A DNA stretch of 64,000 nt from Mangrovimicrobium sp033283265 (GTDB lineage Bacteria > Pseudomonadota > Gammaproteobacteria > Pseudomonadales > Halieaceae): positions 310,001 through 374,000 of the forward strand of contig JAWMQN010000002.1 in NCBI GenBank assembly GCA_033283265.1, written 5' to 3'. Below are positions 26,401 to 34,135 of this stretch, piece by piece; the stretch's first letter is position 1, and the number at the start of each line of letters is the position of its first letter. The position numbers and the translations under genes were made by a program. Under the pieces are notes generated by a model. That model had not been told where the DNA came from and ran no database searches. It worked only from the letters and a program-made list of their open reading frames with translations.

Positions 26401-26946
26401 GGTAAGCGCTTGTCCGGTCAATGCGACCCAGAGTGCCGCCCCTTCCGCAATACTCAGCCCGTATTCGTAGAAGACCGGGTTCTCAAGGGCGCGATTTTTT
26501 TGCGACACCGCAACCTCTGCGGGGTCGCGAATAACATGAACATAATGGACCTGGTCGTCGCGGTATCCCGCCAACTCGAAGGCTCGCCGCCAGAACGTCA
26601 GCAATTGGCAGAGCCGCGGGTCTTTCAGGACTGCTACAGGGACACTACCGTAAATACCTGTAAGAAGCGCTGAGCCCTCGACATACCAGCTGTCGGCAAG
26701 GCCTGGAGCAAGCGCAGCAACCCCGTCAAAAAGGGGATTGTCCCAGCTGCCGCCCAGGTGCTGAAGAAGCCGTTCGTTGAATGCAACCAGCTCAGGATGC
26801 TCAAAGAAACCCTTGCGGTTCTCCTCATTGGCATAGTGCTCACCGAGACAGGCGTCTGCCCCAAGAGCCTCGATTGCGGCTGTACACAGTGAAGTACCGG
26901 ACCGATGAGCACCGAGGACGACTATCAGTTGCTTGGAATCGGTCAT
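23410..26946 (-). CDS. Multidomain sulfotransferase-like/coiled-coil/GT2/GT4 fusion protein
   Basis: 1178 residues. Residues 1-280 form a sulfotransferase-like domain (P-loop L-G-A-H-R-S-G-T-S at 11-19; V-I-R-D-P near 138). Residues about 305-420 are rich in Glu, Gln and Leu and predict a coiled coil. Residues about 510-760 are a family 2 glycosyltransferase (V-S-V-I-V-P-N-Y-N, then L-L-D-D-A-S-T-D-K-S, with acidic E-S-D-D as the metal motif). Residues about 830-1160 are a GT4 glycosyltransferase (C-A-G-G-G-E-T start; E-S-L-Q-T-G-T-P near the end with the family's E-x7-E spacing). One chain could thus add two sugars and a sulfate. The start is an ATG at 26946. Confidence 0.85.
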   Translation of the reverse strand: MTDSKQLIVVLGAHRSGTSLCTAAIEALGADACLGEHYANEENRKGFFEHPELVAFNERLLQHLGGSWDNPLFDGVAALAPGLADSWYVEGSALLTGIYGSVPVAVLKDPRLCQLLTFWRRAFELAGYRDDQVHYVHVIRDPAEVAVSQKNRALENPVFYEYGLSIAEGAALWVALTGQALTASEGLPVAYLNYADLLGASDATLARLAAYLGLNAGTPKAREFSEKFVDRGLYRSAANEAVRQELAVALPWANSLYAALQALLQSEDHGAYVKAVDLFTNPGCQQALVHIAAPAFSRLSSRARNDSLALQRSEEACDDLGNQLEELRQDSVRVRQEHEAVLSPLRDQLSSLEEGNAGLKEQLAEQAAELVRVTDESHRTINDLLERKGHLEEDIRYQSEVIAQMEQSLSWRVTRPLRGLNARLGAFKLWRIRQWSAFRLRSIRLYHRMSLTHPALAYGLRRLVRPFFRASHALLGGSSSHAVVTEAVGVLSPMRYQQTEAAPGYSPLVSVIVPNYNHAKYLRLRLDSIYSQSYRNFEVILLDDASTDKSSEILREYAQRYPENTTLVENEVNSGGVFHQWDRGLELAKGGIVWIAESDDWCTENFLQALVPFFENEAVQIAYTRTVFMDGAGEEQVWSIQDYLHDIDPHRWNGEILATGPQIVRDAFALKNIIPNVSSALMRSPRRLEVLADPAWRSMRTCGDWVLYLHLLRGGMLAYSPAACNYYRIHGQNTSVSSYGEDAFYREHETVAKTLRTLYATPVELLRRLRDNLEIHWRETRGDYTDEALASCFSVDRIVRESAGRCPNLLIASYAFCAGGGETFPVSLANIMKGHGYNVTYLDCAREPRMEGVRSRLRADIPVVSDFTQLERIIADFEIDIVHSHHAWVDSTILELLPASAGVRVVVTSHGMYETINEYDLRHIIPRLVERTAAIIYVAEKNLEAVSGQGLLDAARVERIDNALEPVEFPALSRAQLGVAENAFLLSLVSRGMVEKGWQEAVEAVALAREASGRDIQLLLVGDGPEYERMAAGGVPEFVHLEGFQENVRGYFAVADMGLLPSKFRGESFPLVIIESLQTGTPFLASDLGEIGRMLSGPKGVAGAVIPLLAEEIDIPALADAIALYATDAQRMTQAVAAVAPAAEKFDPAVLACRHDEVYRSVLALESSRERSGMLQSA

Positions 26947-27004
26947 GGGTCTGGAAACGAAAAACCGGGATGTGTTGCGCGTGCCCGCATTATACGCAAA
27001 CCCG

Positions 27005-27922
27005 CTAGATTTTCTTTAACAAAGTGGCGATATACAGCCCCAATTGCCCGATGCGCGTCTGTGCATACACGCCACTCTTGGAGAGGTGCCTTAGACGCTC
27101 CAGCATCCCGCGGCCACGCAAGCCCGCAAAATGCTCCAGCATGCTGGTGTTCTGCGGTGTCATGAACTCCCGATTGGCCATCAAGGCGCTCAGGTTGCGG
27201 CTATACCATTCCCGGTTTTTGCCCTGCACAAAACCGGCGTAGCGTTTTATACGTGCTCGGAGACCACGGTTATCACCAATCGCATTGTCGCCGTGCTGAC
27301 GGTAGCTAAGGCAGGGCACAGGATCGTAGATCACCTGCCCCCCGGCACCAGAAACCATAAGATAGGTCCACCAGTCGTGACTGACTACATCAACCACACC
27401 GGCTCTGGACAGGAGGCTTTTAGCCGCTGCGTTGAATACCATGGTATTACCTCCCCCGATGTTCTGGAGTAGCGCATTACCAAACCCCGGCGGGCGGGAA
27501 AAAAGGGGAGACGCCCCCACCACGCGACCGCTGTCATCGATTGAACGGGTTCTGGCACAGTACAAGAGAGGCATATCGACAGGAAATTCAGCCAGCGAAG
27601 CTATCGCCCTCTCCAGCTTTTCCTCATCCCAGAGGTCATCCTGATCTGCAAAGGCGTAATAATCAGCCCTAATCTCGGGTGCGCTTGCGAGGGTCAGGAA
27701 GTTTATGGCGTGCCCACGCTGCGGACCTGCTCGCAACGAACATAGCGGCCCACTTCGCCGGCCACACCAGGATTGCAGTATGCCTAAGGTACCGTCGGAT
27801 GAACCGTCGTCCGACACATGGACCTGAAGCCCATCGACGCTTTGCCGGTCAATGGACTCCAGTTGCTCTTCGAGAAAGCGCTCTCCATTAAAACTACAAA
27901 GCAGTACTGCAATGGAGGCCAA
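27005..27922 (-). CDS. Family 2 glycosyltransferase (rhamnosyltransferase-like)
   Basis: 305 residues. The GT-A start is I-A-V-L-L-C-S-F-N-G, followed by V-H-V-S-D-D-G-S-S-D-G-T and the metal-binding F-A-D-Q-D-D-L-W, all typical of the rhamnosyltransferase-type branch of GT2. The start looks like a TTG at 27922 with an AAGG site 7 bases before it, 9 bases after the PpiC stop; no ATG precedes the first strand. It is followed 58 bp later by the large fusion gene, so it is likely to act on the same glycan. The donor sugar is a guess from family resemblance. Confidence 0.82.
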   Translation of the reverse strand: MASIAVLLCSFNGERFLEEQLESIDRQSVDGLQVHVSDDGSSDGTLGILQSWCGRRSGPLCSLRAGPQRGHAINFLTLASAPEIRADYYAFADQDDLWDEEKLERAIASLAEFPVDMPLLYCARTRSIDDSGRVVGASPLFSRPPGFGNALLQNIGGGNTMVFNAAAKSLLSRAGVVDVVSHDWWTYLMVSGAGGQVIYDPVPCLSYRQHGDNAIGDNRGLRARIKRYAGFVQGKNREWYSRNLSALMANREFMTPQNTSMLEHFAGLRGRGMLERLRHLSKSGVYAQTRIGQLGLYIATLLKKI

Positions 27923-27931
27923 AGCGCAGCC

Positions 27932-28891
27932 TTACTCAGTCGCGGGCGGCAGAATTTCAGCTTCAGGTTCAGGTTCAACTTCAGGTTCAGCAGCCTGAAC
28001 ATAGGGAGCGAGAGCTGCCTCTACAGCTTCCTCGTCTACTTCTGCTTTATCGCTCATATTGAAGCGCGAGAGGTATTCCTTCATAGCCAGGCGCGTGTAT
28101 TCATTCTTCAGGTCTTTGACAATATTGCCTTTTACCTCTGCAAAGGGCTTGTAGGACTCCTCCTTGATGCCGTCGAGCCGAATAATGTGAACACCGAACT
28201 GTGACTGGGTAACTTCGGCAAACTCGCCGACAGACGAAATGGAGAAAACAGCCTCGCTGAACGGGGGCGAAACCCGTTTATCGCCATAGGTCATCCAGTA
28301 ATCGAAAAGCCCGCCTTTTTCCGCGGCATTCGGCTCTCCAGAATACTCCTCGACAAGCTTCTGCCAATCAGCACCTGCGCGGAGCTGATCAAGAATCTCC
28401 TGCGCCTTCGCCAGTTTTTCCTCCCGCGGCTGGCCAGGCGGGGAGCTCAGCAGTATATGGGACGCCAGTCTACGCTCCTTCACCAGGCCGTATTTTTCCG
28501 GCTCGACTTCATAACGCTCCTTCGCGAGGCGAGTGAAATCGGGGTATTTGATACTGTCCTGATAATGCTTCAGGACAAAGTTGCGCTTGAAGTTCCGCAG
28601 GTCTGTCTCGAAAGCCAGTCGCAGCTGGTCGTCATCGGCGATCAACTTGTCCGCCTCATTAGCAACCTTGACCCCTGCCAACTCAAGATTAATAAGCTCG
28701 AGCCGGTCCCCTTCATCCGCAATCGCCACGGCCCGCATTTGCTCAGTCCATTGGCCGATCATGAAAGTGAGCTCTGACTCACTGATGGTCGCGTCGCCAT
28801 CACGCGCAATGATTTTTTCTGCGTGAACGATCGAGGCGTGGCCGGCCATCAGAACCAACAGGAGAGCAATACTTCGGGTAAATTTGGGCAT
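27932..28891 (-). CDS. Periplasmic PpiC-type peptidyl-prolyl isomerase
   Basis: 319 residues. A signal peptide ends near A-S-I-V-H-A, then a SurA/PrsA-like N-terminal helical region is followed by a parvulin domain of about 100 residues (R-L-A-S-H-I-L-L at its start, G-G-L-F-D-Y-W in the middle, F-G-V-H-I-I-R-L at its end). The C-terminal tail is rich in Glu-Pro repeats. The ATG at 28891 was chosen over a TTG 6 bases upstream. It lies between the abundant exported protein gene, behind that gene's terminator, and the glycosyltransferases. It probably helps exported proteins fold in the periplasm; a special client is plausible but unproven. Confidence 0.85.
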   Translation of the reverse strand: MPKFTRSIALLLVLMAGHASIVHAEKIIARDGDATISESELTFMIGQWTEQMRAVAIADEGDRLELINLELAGVKVANEADKLIADDDQLRLAFETDLRNFKRNFVLKHYQDSIKYPDFTRLAKERYEVEPEKYGLVKERRLASHILLSSPPGQPREEKLAKAQEILDQLRAGADWQKLVEEYSGEPNAAEKGGLFDYWMTYGDKRVSPPFSEAVFSISSVGEFAEVTQSQFGVHIIRLDGIKEESYKPFAEVKGNIVKDLKNEYTRLAMKEYLSRFNMSDKAEVDEEAVEAALAPYVQAAEPEVEPEPEAEILPPATE

Positions 28892-28924
28892 CTGCAAAAA
28901 TCCACTTATTCAAATACAACAGCT

Positions 28925-28957
28925 ATAAAAAAGCCGACACCCGCAGGGTGTCGGCTT
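28925..28957 (-). terminator. Rho-independent terminator of the exported-protein gene
   Basis: A perfect 12 bp stem (28931-28942 with 28946-28957) encloses a 3-base loop. On the minus strand it is followed directly by a run of six T residues counted from the end of the stem, then ATAG. It lies 21 bases past the TAA of the 499-residue protein gene and ahead of ppiC, so it should end the upstream transcript cleanly. It is the strongest terminator seen in the window. Confidence 0.92.
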
Positions 28958-28978
28958 GGGTACTGCGATTCCTACAGC

Positions 28979-30478
28979 TTAGGGAGCGCTGGAGGACTGT
29001 ACGCGGCTGTGCTCTACGATACGGCCGTAGTTAGCTGCGGGCAGGGCTTCGAAGTTACGTTGCCATGCGACGAAACCAATCAGCGGAGCCGGTGAGTCAG
29101 TCGGGGTACAGGTTACAGTCAGGTCCAGAGCGTACTCACAGATAGCCTGAGTCTTGGTCAGAGCAGGCTCTGCAGCCAGGTTAGCCCAACCGAAGGTTGC
29201 ACCTTCAGGCTTGGAGACTTCGACGTAAGCCGGAGCGTTCAGAACCGGAGCCTGGCCCCACTGAATGACGTTAACCTCGTAGGGCAGGGCGTCGATTTCA
29301 ACGGTGGGCGGGGGAGCCGGAGATACAACCAGATCGCCCGGATCAACCACGATGCCTTGCTCTTCACGGTCGAAGACGGTGAAGGTAGCAGTCATCGGGA
29401 TGTCGCGGTTGTCACAGTCAACGCCCAGGGCGCTGCCCAGACACACGTCGGTGCTGCCCGGGATCAGAGTCGCCAGGTACTCAGGCAGATCCAGCATCAC
29501 GTACTGGCCGGGGATGGTAACAACCCAGTCAGTGTCAACAGTGAACGGACCAGCGTTGTTGGCGGACCAGTCGTTGATCAGAGCTTCTGCACCCAGAGTC
29601 CAGCGCAGGGGCTCGTACAGGCCGTAAGTAGCTGCACCAGAAACTGCGGAAGATGCAGGCGCACCACCGTTCAGGTCAGGGTGATCAAAGCCCTGGAGGT
29701 CACCAGCGAATACACCTTGCTGCTGGTTGGTGATGGACGCGCCGTCCATGAACTCAGCGATGTGTACAGCGTTGTTGCCGAATTCAACACCAGTCTCGTC
29801 GGACTTGATGAAGTAGGACACTTTCAGGGAGTCAGGAGCAACTTCCCAGTCGTTGTCTACGAAGCCAGTGGTGGTGGTCTGAACAGACAGGATGGAGTTC
29901 ACAACACCGCGCTTGCTGCCGGAAACACCGCCAGCGAAGAAGTTGTCGCGTACACCGTCACAGTCGGCGGGAACGCCGTCAGAGTCGTGCTTGGCGGAAA
30001 CAGCCACTGCCTGCAGTTCGTCAACCGGGGAACCCATGCTGATGATTTCGATGTAGCCAGTGTCTGCGTCTTCACGGTAGATGCTGGGCATTTCGAAGTA
30101 GGGAGTGCCGCTGGTATCGGAGTAAGCCGGAGCGGTACAGCTGTTGTCGTTGGAGTAGAAACGGATGTCATCGCCAGCTGCGGCAATGTAACCGGTGTAC
30201 ATGTCGTAAGGAGACAGTACTACGTTAAAGTCCAGCGCGTCCATGGAGTCAGGTGCGCGACGGAAGCGAACCTTGACAGCCTGGGTGCGGTCAGAAGTGT
30301 TGATGATGTTTACGCCAGTCGCGTAACCACCCATGGTGGTGTAGTAGGGTACCAGCGCCAGGTCGCCCAGCTGGGTGTTACCAGCCAGACTCGCTTGCGC
30401 GTTTACCACACCTGCGTAGCCAGCGGTCGCAGTTGCAACTGCGGCAGCAAGGCCAAGAGGCTTAAAGCTTGCGTTCAT
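28979..30478 (-). CDS. Abundant-looking exported protein of unknown function
   Basis: 499 residues. A signal peptide (cationic start, alanine-rich core, cut after V-V-N-A-Q-A) precedes an acidic, beta-rich secreted domain with six cysteines, enough for three disulfides. There is no membrane anchor, lipobox or sorting tail. Expression signals are unusually good: a near-consensus promoter at 30538-30565, an AGGAG site 7 bases before the ATG, and a strong terminator. Codon choice (GTA, GCT, CTG, AAC) is also less GC-biased than in neighbours, as expected for a highly expressed gene. I do not recognise the family; an outer-surface, S-layer-like or carbohydrate-binding role is possible. It lies 768 bp downstream of the secretin gene, so it is a candidate T2SS substrate. 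Confidence 0.85.
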   Translation of the reverse strand: MNASFKPLGLAAAVATATAGYAGVVNAQASLAGNTQLGDLALVPYYTTMGGYATGVNIINTSDRTQAVKVRFRRAPDSMDALDFNVVLSPYDMYTGYIAAAGDDIRFYSNDNSCTAPAYSDTSGTPYFEMPSIYREDADTGYIEIISMGSPVDELQAVAVSAKHDSDGVPADCDGVRDNFFAGGVSGSKRGVVNSILSVQTTTTGFVDNDWEVAPDSLKVSYFIKSDETGVEFGNNAVHIAEFMDGASITNQQQGVFAGDLQGFDHPDLNGGAPASSAVSGAATYGLYEPLRWTLGAEALINDWSANNAGPFTVDTDWVVTIPGQYVMLDLPEYLATLIPGSTDVCLGSALGVDCDNRDIPMTATFTVFDREEQGIVVDPGDLVVSPAPPPTVEIDALPYEVNVIQWGQAPVLNAPAYVEVSKPEGATFGWANLAAEPALTKTQAICEYALDLTVTCTPTDSPAPLIGFVAWQRNFEALPAANYGRIVEHSRVQSSSAP

Positions 30479-30485
30479 AAGGAGA

Positions 30486-30490
30486 CTCCT
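30486..30490 (-). promoter_or_regulatory. Strong ribosome binding site
   Basis: The minus strand reads AGGAG, 7 bases before the ATG at 30478. It fixes the start of the exported protein and adds to the impression of high expression. Confidence 0.8.
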
Positions 30491-30537
30491 AATGTCTAGT
30501 CTTGTTCACAACCGTAAAGTAACAGATTGCTAGCGCT

Positions 30538-30565
30538 ATTATTGCTAGCTGCAACAAGCTGTCAA
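30538..30565 (-). promoter_or_regulatory. Sigma-70-type promoter of the exported-protein gene
   Basis: On the minus strand a consensus TTGACA (30565-30560) is separated by 16 bp from AATAAT (30543-30538, five of six consensus bases). Transcription would start near 30530, giving a leader of about 50 bases. A 9 bp direct repeat (ATTGCTAGC on the plus strand at 30526-30534 and 30541-30549) overlaps the -10 and the expected start, and could be an operator. Confidence 0.7.
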
Positions 30566-30577
30566 CTCAAACAACAG

Positions 30578-31006
30578 CTATTGGCCGGCGCTAAACCACC
30601 ACTCACCGTCGACAAGTATCCACTTCTCGTGCAGTTCGCGTGACATGGCACCAATGGCCCTAGCCGCTGCGGAAGTTTGTTTGGTAGGCCTGGACATGAC
30701 CCTGACCACCACACTCGCCACAGCCGCCTCAGGATCATATTCAATGACTTCCAAACCTGTCAACTCCCAGTTCGCCGTATATGAAAACTTTTTGACATAC
30801 AGCTGTTTAGGAAAAACTTCTCGAAACGCTGGAGATTCGAATTCCCAGGTTTTTCCCCAGTCGTGGGCTATCCTGGCGCGCCAGCGTTCCTCTACCCGTT
30901 GCTCGAGATTTTCCCGGGAAGCCGCCTCCTTGGAACCAGCAATTTCGGCCGCCTTGTCACAACCGACGAGGACCAGCGCCATCGACAGTAAAAATACACG
31001 CAACAT
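30578..31006 (-). CDS. Small lipoprotein of unknown function
   Basis: 142 residues. The N-terminus is a lipoprotein signal ending in the lipobox L-V-G-C (Cys16), followed by about 125 soluble residues with many Trp and Arg residues. The residue after Cys is Asp, which in many gammaproteobacteria means retention at the inner membrane. I do not recognise the domain; it resembles small accessory proteins that fold into a single alpha-beta unit. It lies downstream of gspD with a 240 bp gap and just upstream of the strong promoter of the next gene, which may partly overlap its end. Confidence 0.78.
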   Translation of the reverse strand: MLRVFLLSMALVLVGCDKAAEIAGSKEAASRENLEQRVEERWRARIAHDWGKTWEFESPAFREVFPKQLYVKKFSYTANWELTGLEVIEYDPEAAVASVVVRVMSRPTKQTSAAARAIGAMSRELHEKWILVDGEWWFSAGQ

Positions 31007-31070
31007 ACTGTTTTAATTACCTATTCAATATTAAACCGGCGCGATTATACGCGAGCGGATAAGCGATTGA

Positions 31071-31101
31071 TACGCCCCGGGGGGCCCCGTCCCGGGGCGT
31101 A
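31071..31101. repeat. GC-rich inverted repeat downstream of gspD
   Basis: Perfect 11 bp arms (31071-31081 and 31091-31101) with a 9-base loop, in the 240 bp between gspD and the lipoprotein gene. No T-run follows on either strand, so it would not be a standard intrinsic terminator, although its place after the last T2SS gene suggests a role in transcript ending or stability. The rest of this gap holds nothing I recognise. Confidence 0.5.
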
Positions 31102-31246
31102 TTGGGGGGACCAGCCCGGGACCCTACTGCCGACCCTGCGTCCGAACACCGGATTACAACTCCCCCTGCCGGCAGGCGCCCTCTCATGGTGCAGGGCACG
31201 ACACCCAGCCGGACAGTGTGAAAAATACCGAATAGCCGCAAAGGCC

Positions 31247-33436
31247 TCACTCTGCAGCGGGCGGAGCACCTGGCGATACGCTGCCTGCGGGCAGGGGCAC
31301 CGTTATCAGGTCGAGGTTGCGTACCCGGGAGCGCATCTCCTTGCTCACGTCCCGCAGCTCCTGGGCATTGAAAAGGGCGCGAGGGGTAATGATCACCAAC
31401 AGCTCTGTCCGCCGGGTCGAGGAGCTGTCCACCCCGAACAAGGCGCCGAGTACGGGGATCTCGTGAAACCAGGGAAGCCCCTGAGAGCCCTCTGACGAGT
31501 TTTCCTGGATGAGGCCGCCAAGCACGACGGACTCACCCGAGCGAACCGCCACGCGGCTCTGGATATTGCGCTCGAGGAAATTCCGCTGCCCCGTGGCGTC
31601 ATCGATGGTTCCGACATCAGTCACCGACTGCTTCACATCCATAGTCACCAGCCCCCCTGCATTAACCGAAGGGGTCACATCCAGTTTGACGCCAGTATCT
31701 TTATAGGTCACTGACTGTGTCACCCGGGCAAAATCGTCACTGTTGAGCGAACCGGTCTGCGAATCGATGATCGGGACCTGCTGGCCCACATGGATGTAAG
31801 CCGACTGGTTATCCAGAACCATGACTGACGGGCTGGAGATAATATTCAACAGACTGTTCTGCGCCAATGTGTTCAGTACCGCGTTAACCTGCCCTGAAGC
31901 ATTACTGATCACATAGGAAAAGCCCGGCAGGACGGACGAAGGACTGGTCGCATTCTCGATACTGGATAGGACACCGACTCCCTCGTAGTCACTGCCGAGG
32001 CTGTTATTGAACGTCCACTCCAGCCCGTACCGTAATTGGTCGGTCAGGGTCACTTCCATAATGCTGGCTTCAATCAGGATCTGCGTCGCCTCTACATCGA
32101 GCTGTTTCAGTGCGCTTTCGATGATCCGGTACTGCATAGGCGAGGCATAGATCATCAGCGCGTTATTTTCATCATCGGCAACAACGCGTACATCTGCCAC
32201 TTCATCCTGGCCACTGCCGTCGATCTGGAAATTCGCGGTCGAGTTGCCTCCACCACTGTTGTTGCGACCACTCGAGCTTCCGCCGCTGATGGTCTCAGCT
32301 GACATTCCTGGAGCCACCCCGCCGGCATCGCCGACAGATGAAGCATCGCGTTTTCTCGAGGAGGAACCTGAGCCGCCGGCATAGATGCTGTTGAGCAAGT
32401 CGGCCAGCCTCTGGGCGGTCGTATTCTGCACAGGATAGACATACAGACGGGAGTCGTATTCGGAGTGATGGGCATCGTCGAGACGAGTAATCCACTGCTG
32501 GACACTCTCCAGATAATGCGCCCGGGGTGTGACGATGAGAATGCTGTTGAGCCGCTCCACTGGCACGACACGGATCAGGTCGCGCATGCTGCCACCTTCC
32601 TTGGACTCTCCCATCATCGCGTCAAGCGCCGCGGTGACTTCGTCCACGCTGCTGTTCTCCAGCGGAAACAGGCCTACCGACATGCCCTTGAGCTGGTCGA
32701 CGTCAAAGGTTGATACCATGTCCATCCAGCCGTCGAGTTGCTCCCGGGTACCCGCCATCATCAGCAGGTTGCGGGAGTTGTCGACGCGTACAAATGCCGA
32801 CTCCTCGGCCACCGGCTTGAGAATTTCCGCCATCGCACCTGCACTGATGTACTGCAGCGGAATGATCACCGTGGAATAGCCCGCTCCGGAATCACCCGGG
32901 TTTGACAGGCTGGGCGCCATGCGAGAGCCCTGCCGCTCACCAGTTACCAGGTAGCGACCGTCAGCCCTGCGCACCAGAATCGTGTTGTTCGACTTCAGCA
33001 GGGATTCCAGCACCTCGAGAAGCTGGTCTCTCGGTATCGGCGTGCGGGTACGCAGGGTTACCTTGCCCTGAATGGGGTGGTCGACCACATAATCCAGCTT
33101 GAGGATATCGCCCATGATGGCGTGGGTAACCTCGTCGAGGGGGGCCTGCTCGAAATTCAGACTGACGTCGTCGCCCACAAAACGCACCGGCTCCTGCCTC
33201 GAGGGCATGTTAACCATGCGATCATTGCCGGGAATGAGTACCGTATTACGCTTGTCAGACTTGTCCTCCTTCTGGGCCGCCAGTTGCTCAGCTGAAGTGG
33301 CGAGCGTCGGTGGAGTCGATTCGGCTTTTGCCGCCTCGCCAACGGGTAACTCACCCCCACTCTCCTGCTGGATTGGCGCGCAGCTGGCTAGCAAAAAAAT
33401 CCCCAGCGCTGTTGACGCTATTCGCAGACTATTCAT
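31247..33436 (-). CDS. gspD: Type II secretion secretin GspD (lipoprotein type)
   Basis: 729 residues. It begins with a lipoprotein signal (L-L-A-S-C, Cys19), as in XpsD-type secretins that insert without a separate pilotin. The N0 domain (about 90-160) and three N1-N3 repeats, of which N3 carries a serine/glycine-rich linker near residues 340-400, precede the secretin core. The core has V-P-I-I-D-S-Q-T-G and the typical V-x-x-G-E-S-V-V-L-G-G-L-I near 620. It forms the outer-membrane channel through which folded proteins leave the periplasm. It is the last gene of the gspE-to-gspD operon and is 31 bases from the GspC/N gene. Confidence 0.95.
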   Translation of the reverse strand: MNSLRIASTALGIFLLASCAPIQQESGGELPVGEAAKAESTPPTLATSAEQLAAQKEDKSDKRNTVLIPGNDRMVNMPSRQEPVRFVGDDVSLNFEQAPLDEVTHAIMGDILKLDYVVDHPIQGKVTLRTRTPIPRDQLLEVLESLLKSNNTILVRRADGRYLVTGERQGSRMAPSLSNPGDSGAGYSTVIIPLQYISAGAMAEILKPVAEESAFVRVDNSRNLLMMAGTREQLDGWMDMVSTFDVDQLKGMSVGLFPLENSSVDEVTAALDAMMGESKEGGSMRDLIRVVPVERLNSILIVTPRAHYLESVQQWITRLDDAHHSEYDSRLYVYPVQNTTAQRLADLLNSIYAGGSGSSSRKRDASSVGDAGGVAPGMSAETISGGSSSGRNNSGGGNSTANFQIDGSGQDEVADVRVVADDENNALMIYASPMQYRIIESALKQLDVEATQILIEASIMEVTLTDQLRYGLEWTFNNSLGSDYEGVGVLSSIENATSPSSVLPGFSYVISNASGQVNAVLNTLAQNSLLNIISSPSVMVLDNQSAYIHVGQQVPIIDSQTGSLNSDDFARVTQSVTYKDTGVKLDVTPSVNAGGLVTMDVKQSVTDVGTIDDATGQRNFLERNIQSRVAVRSGESVVLGGLIQENSSEGSQGLPWFHEIPVLGALFGVDSSSTRRTELLVIITPRALFNAQELRDVSKEMRSRVRNLDLITVPLPAGSVSPGAPPAAE

Positions 33437-33467
33437 TCCTGTTGGCCTGTAGTTCAGTTGTTATCAA

Positions 33468-34133
33468 TTACCGGCGAACCGGCACACCCCGCCCACCCAG
33501 GGTCAGGGAGTCCTCCGCAGGTGGCTCCGGTGGAGCGCCCTTCTGCGGTTGGTCTGCAGACTCCTGCGGCCCGTCGGCGGGTGAGGTGCTAAATTCAATC
33601 TTACCCCGCTTCAAATCCAGCTCTGCGGTCTTGCCCTTGCCCGAAAACACCGCGCGAGTCGAATCCACGGATTGCAATTTCCAACCATTTATTTCGTCAC
33701 CCACCATGATCCGGTGTTCCTGGCCCTTGGCGAGGTAAATAATACCAGCCGAGTCACCACTGCCGAATACACCGGTCAGTGTGACATCTTTTATCTTGCC
33801 CAGTTTCTCTTCCGCGGATGCCTCTGTTTGCTCCACATCGACAACCGGAGCAGTGGTCTCCGCCTCCTGGGCACGACGGGACTCCCAGAAAAGTGGCCGA
33901 TCCCGGATTTCCGCCCGCGCTTCAACCTCCGGACCTGGGCGCACATTGATGCCTGCAACGCGCATTGCATCCGCTGCTGGCGGCATCGCGGCCGGCATTG
34001 CCGGCAGCAGAAGGCTGATTACACCCCACAGAATCTGCAGGCCCAACAGCACCGCGAGAACTGCCACACCCGCCTGTACCAGAAACTCCGTGCGCCGTGG
34101 CTGTTGCAGGCTCGTGAATTGCTCGACCAACAT
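33468..34133 (-). CDS. gspC: Type II secretion protein GspC/GspN (HR domain, no PDZ)
   Basis: 221 residues. One membrane segment near residues 20-45 is followed by a proline/alanine linker and a small beta domain around G-V-F-G-S-G-D-S-A-G with G-D-E-I-N-G-W-K-L, which matches the homology region (HR) of GspC that binds the N0 domain of GspD. The PDZ or coiled-coil tail of the long enteric GspC is missing; the C-terminus is a Pro/Glu-rich tail. In the xps-type order this slot is occupied by XpsN. The ATG at 34133 was preferred to a TTG 6 bases before it. It links the inner-membrane platform to the secretin. Confidence 0.82.
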   Translation of the reverse strand: MLVEQFTSLQQPRRTEFLVQAGVAVLAVLLGLQILWGVISLLLPAMPAAMPPAADAMRVAGINVRPGPEVEARAEIRDRPLFWESRRAQEAETTAPVVDVEQTEASAEEKLGKIKDVTLTGVFGSGDSAGIIYLAKGQEHRIMVGDEINGWKLQSVDSTRAVFSGKGKTAELDLKRGKIEFSTSPADGPQESADQPQKGAPPEPPAEDSLTLGGRGVPVRR

Positions 34134-34135
34134 GT

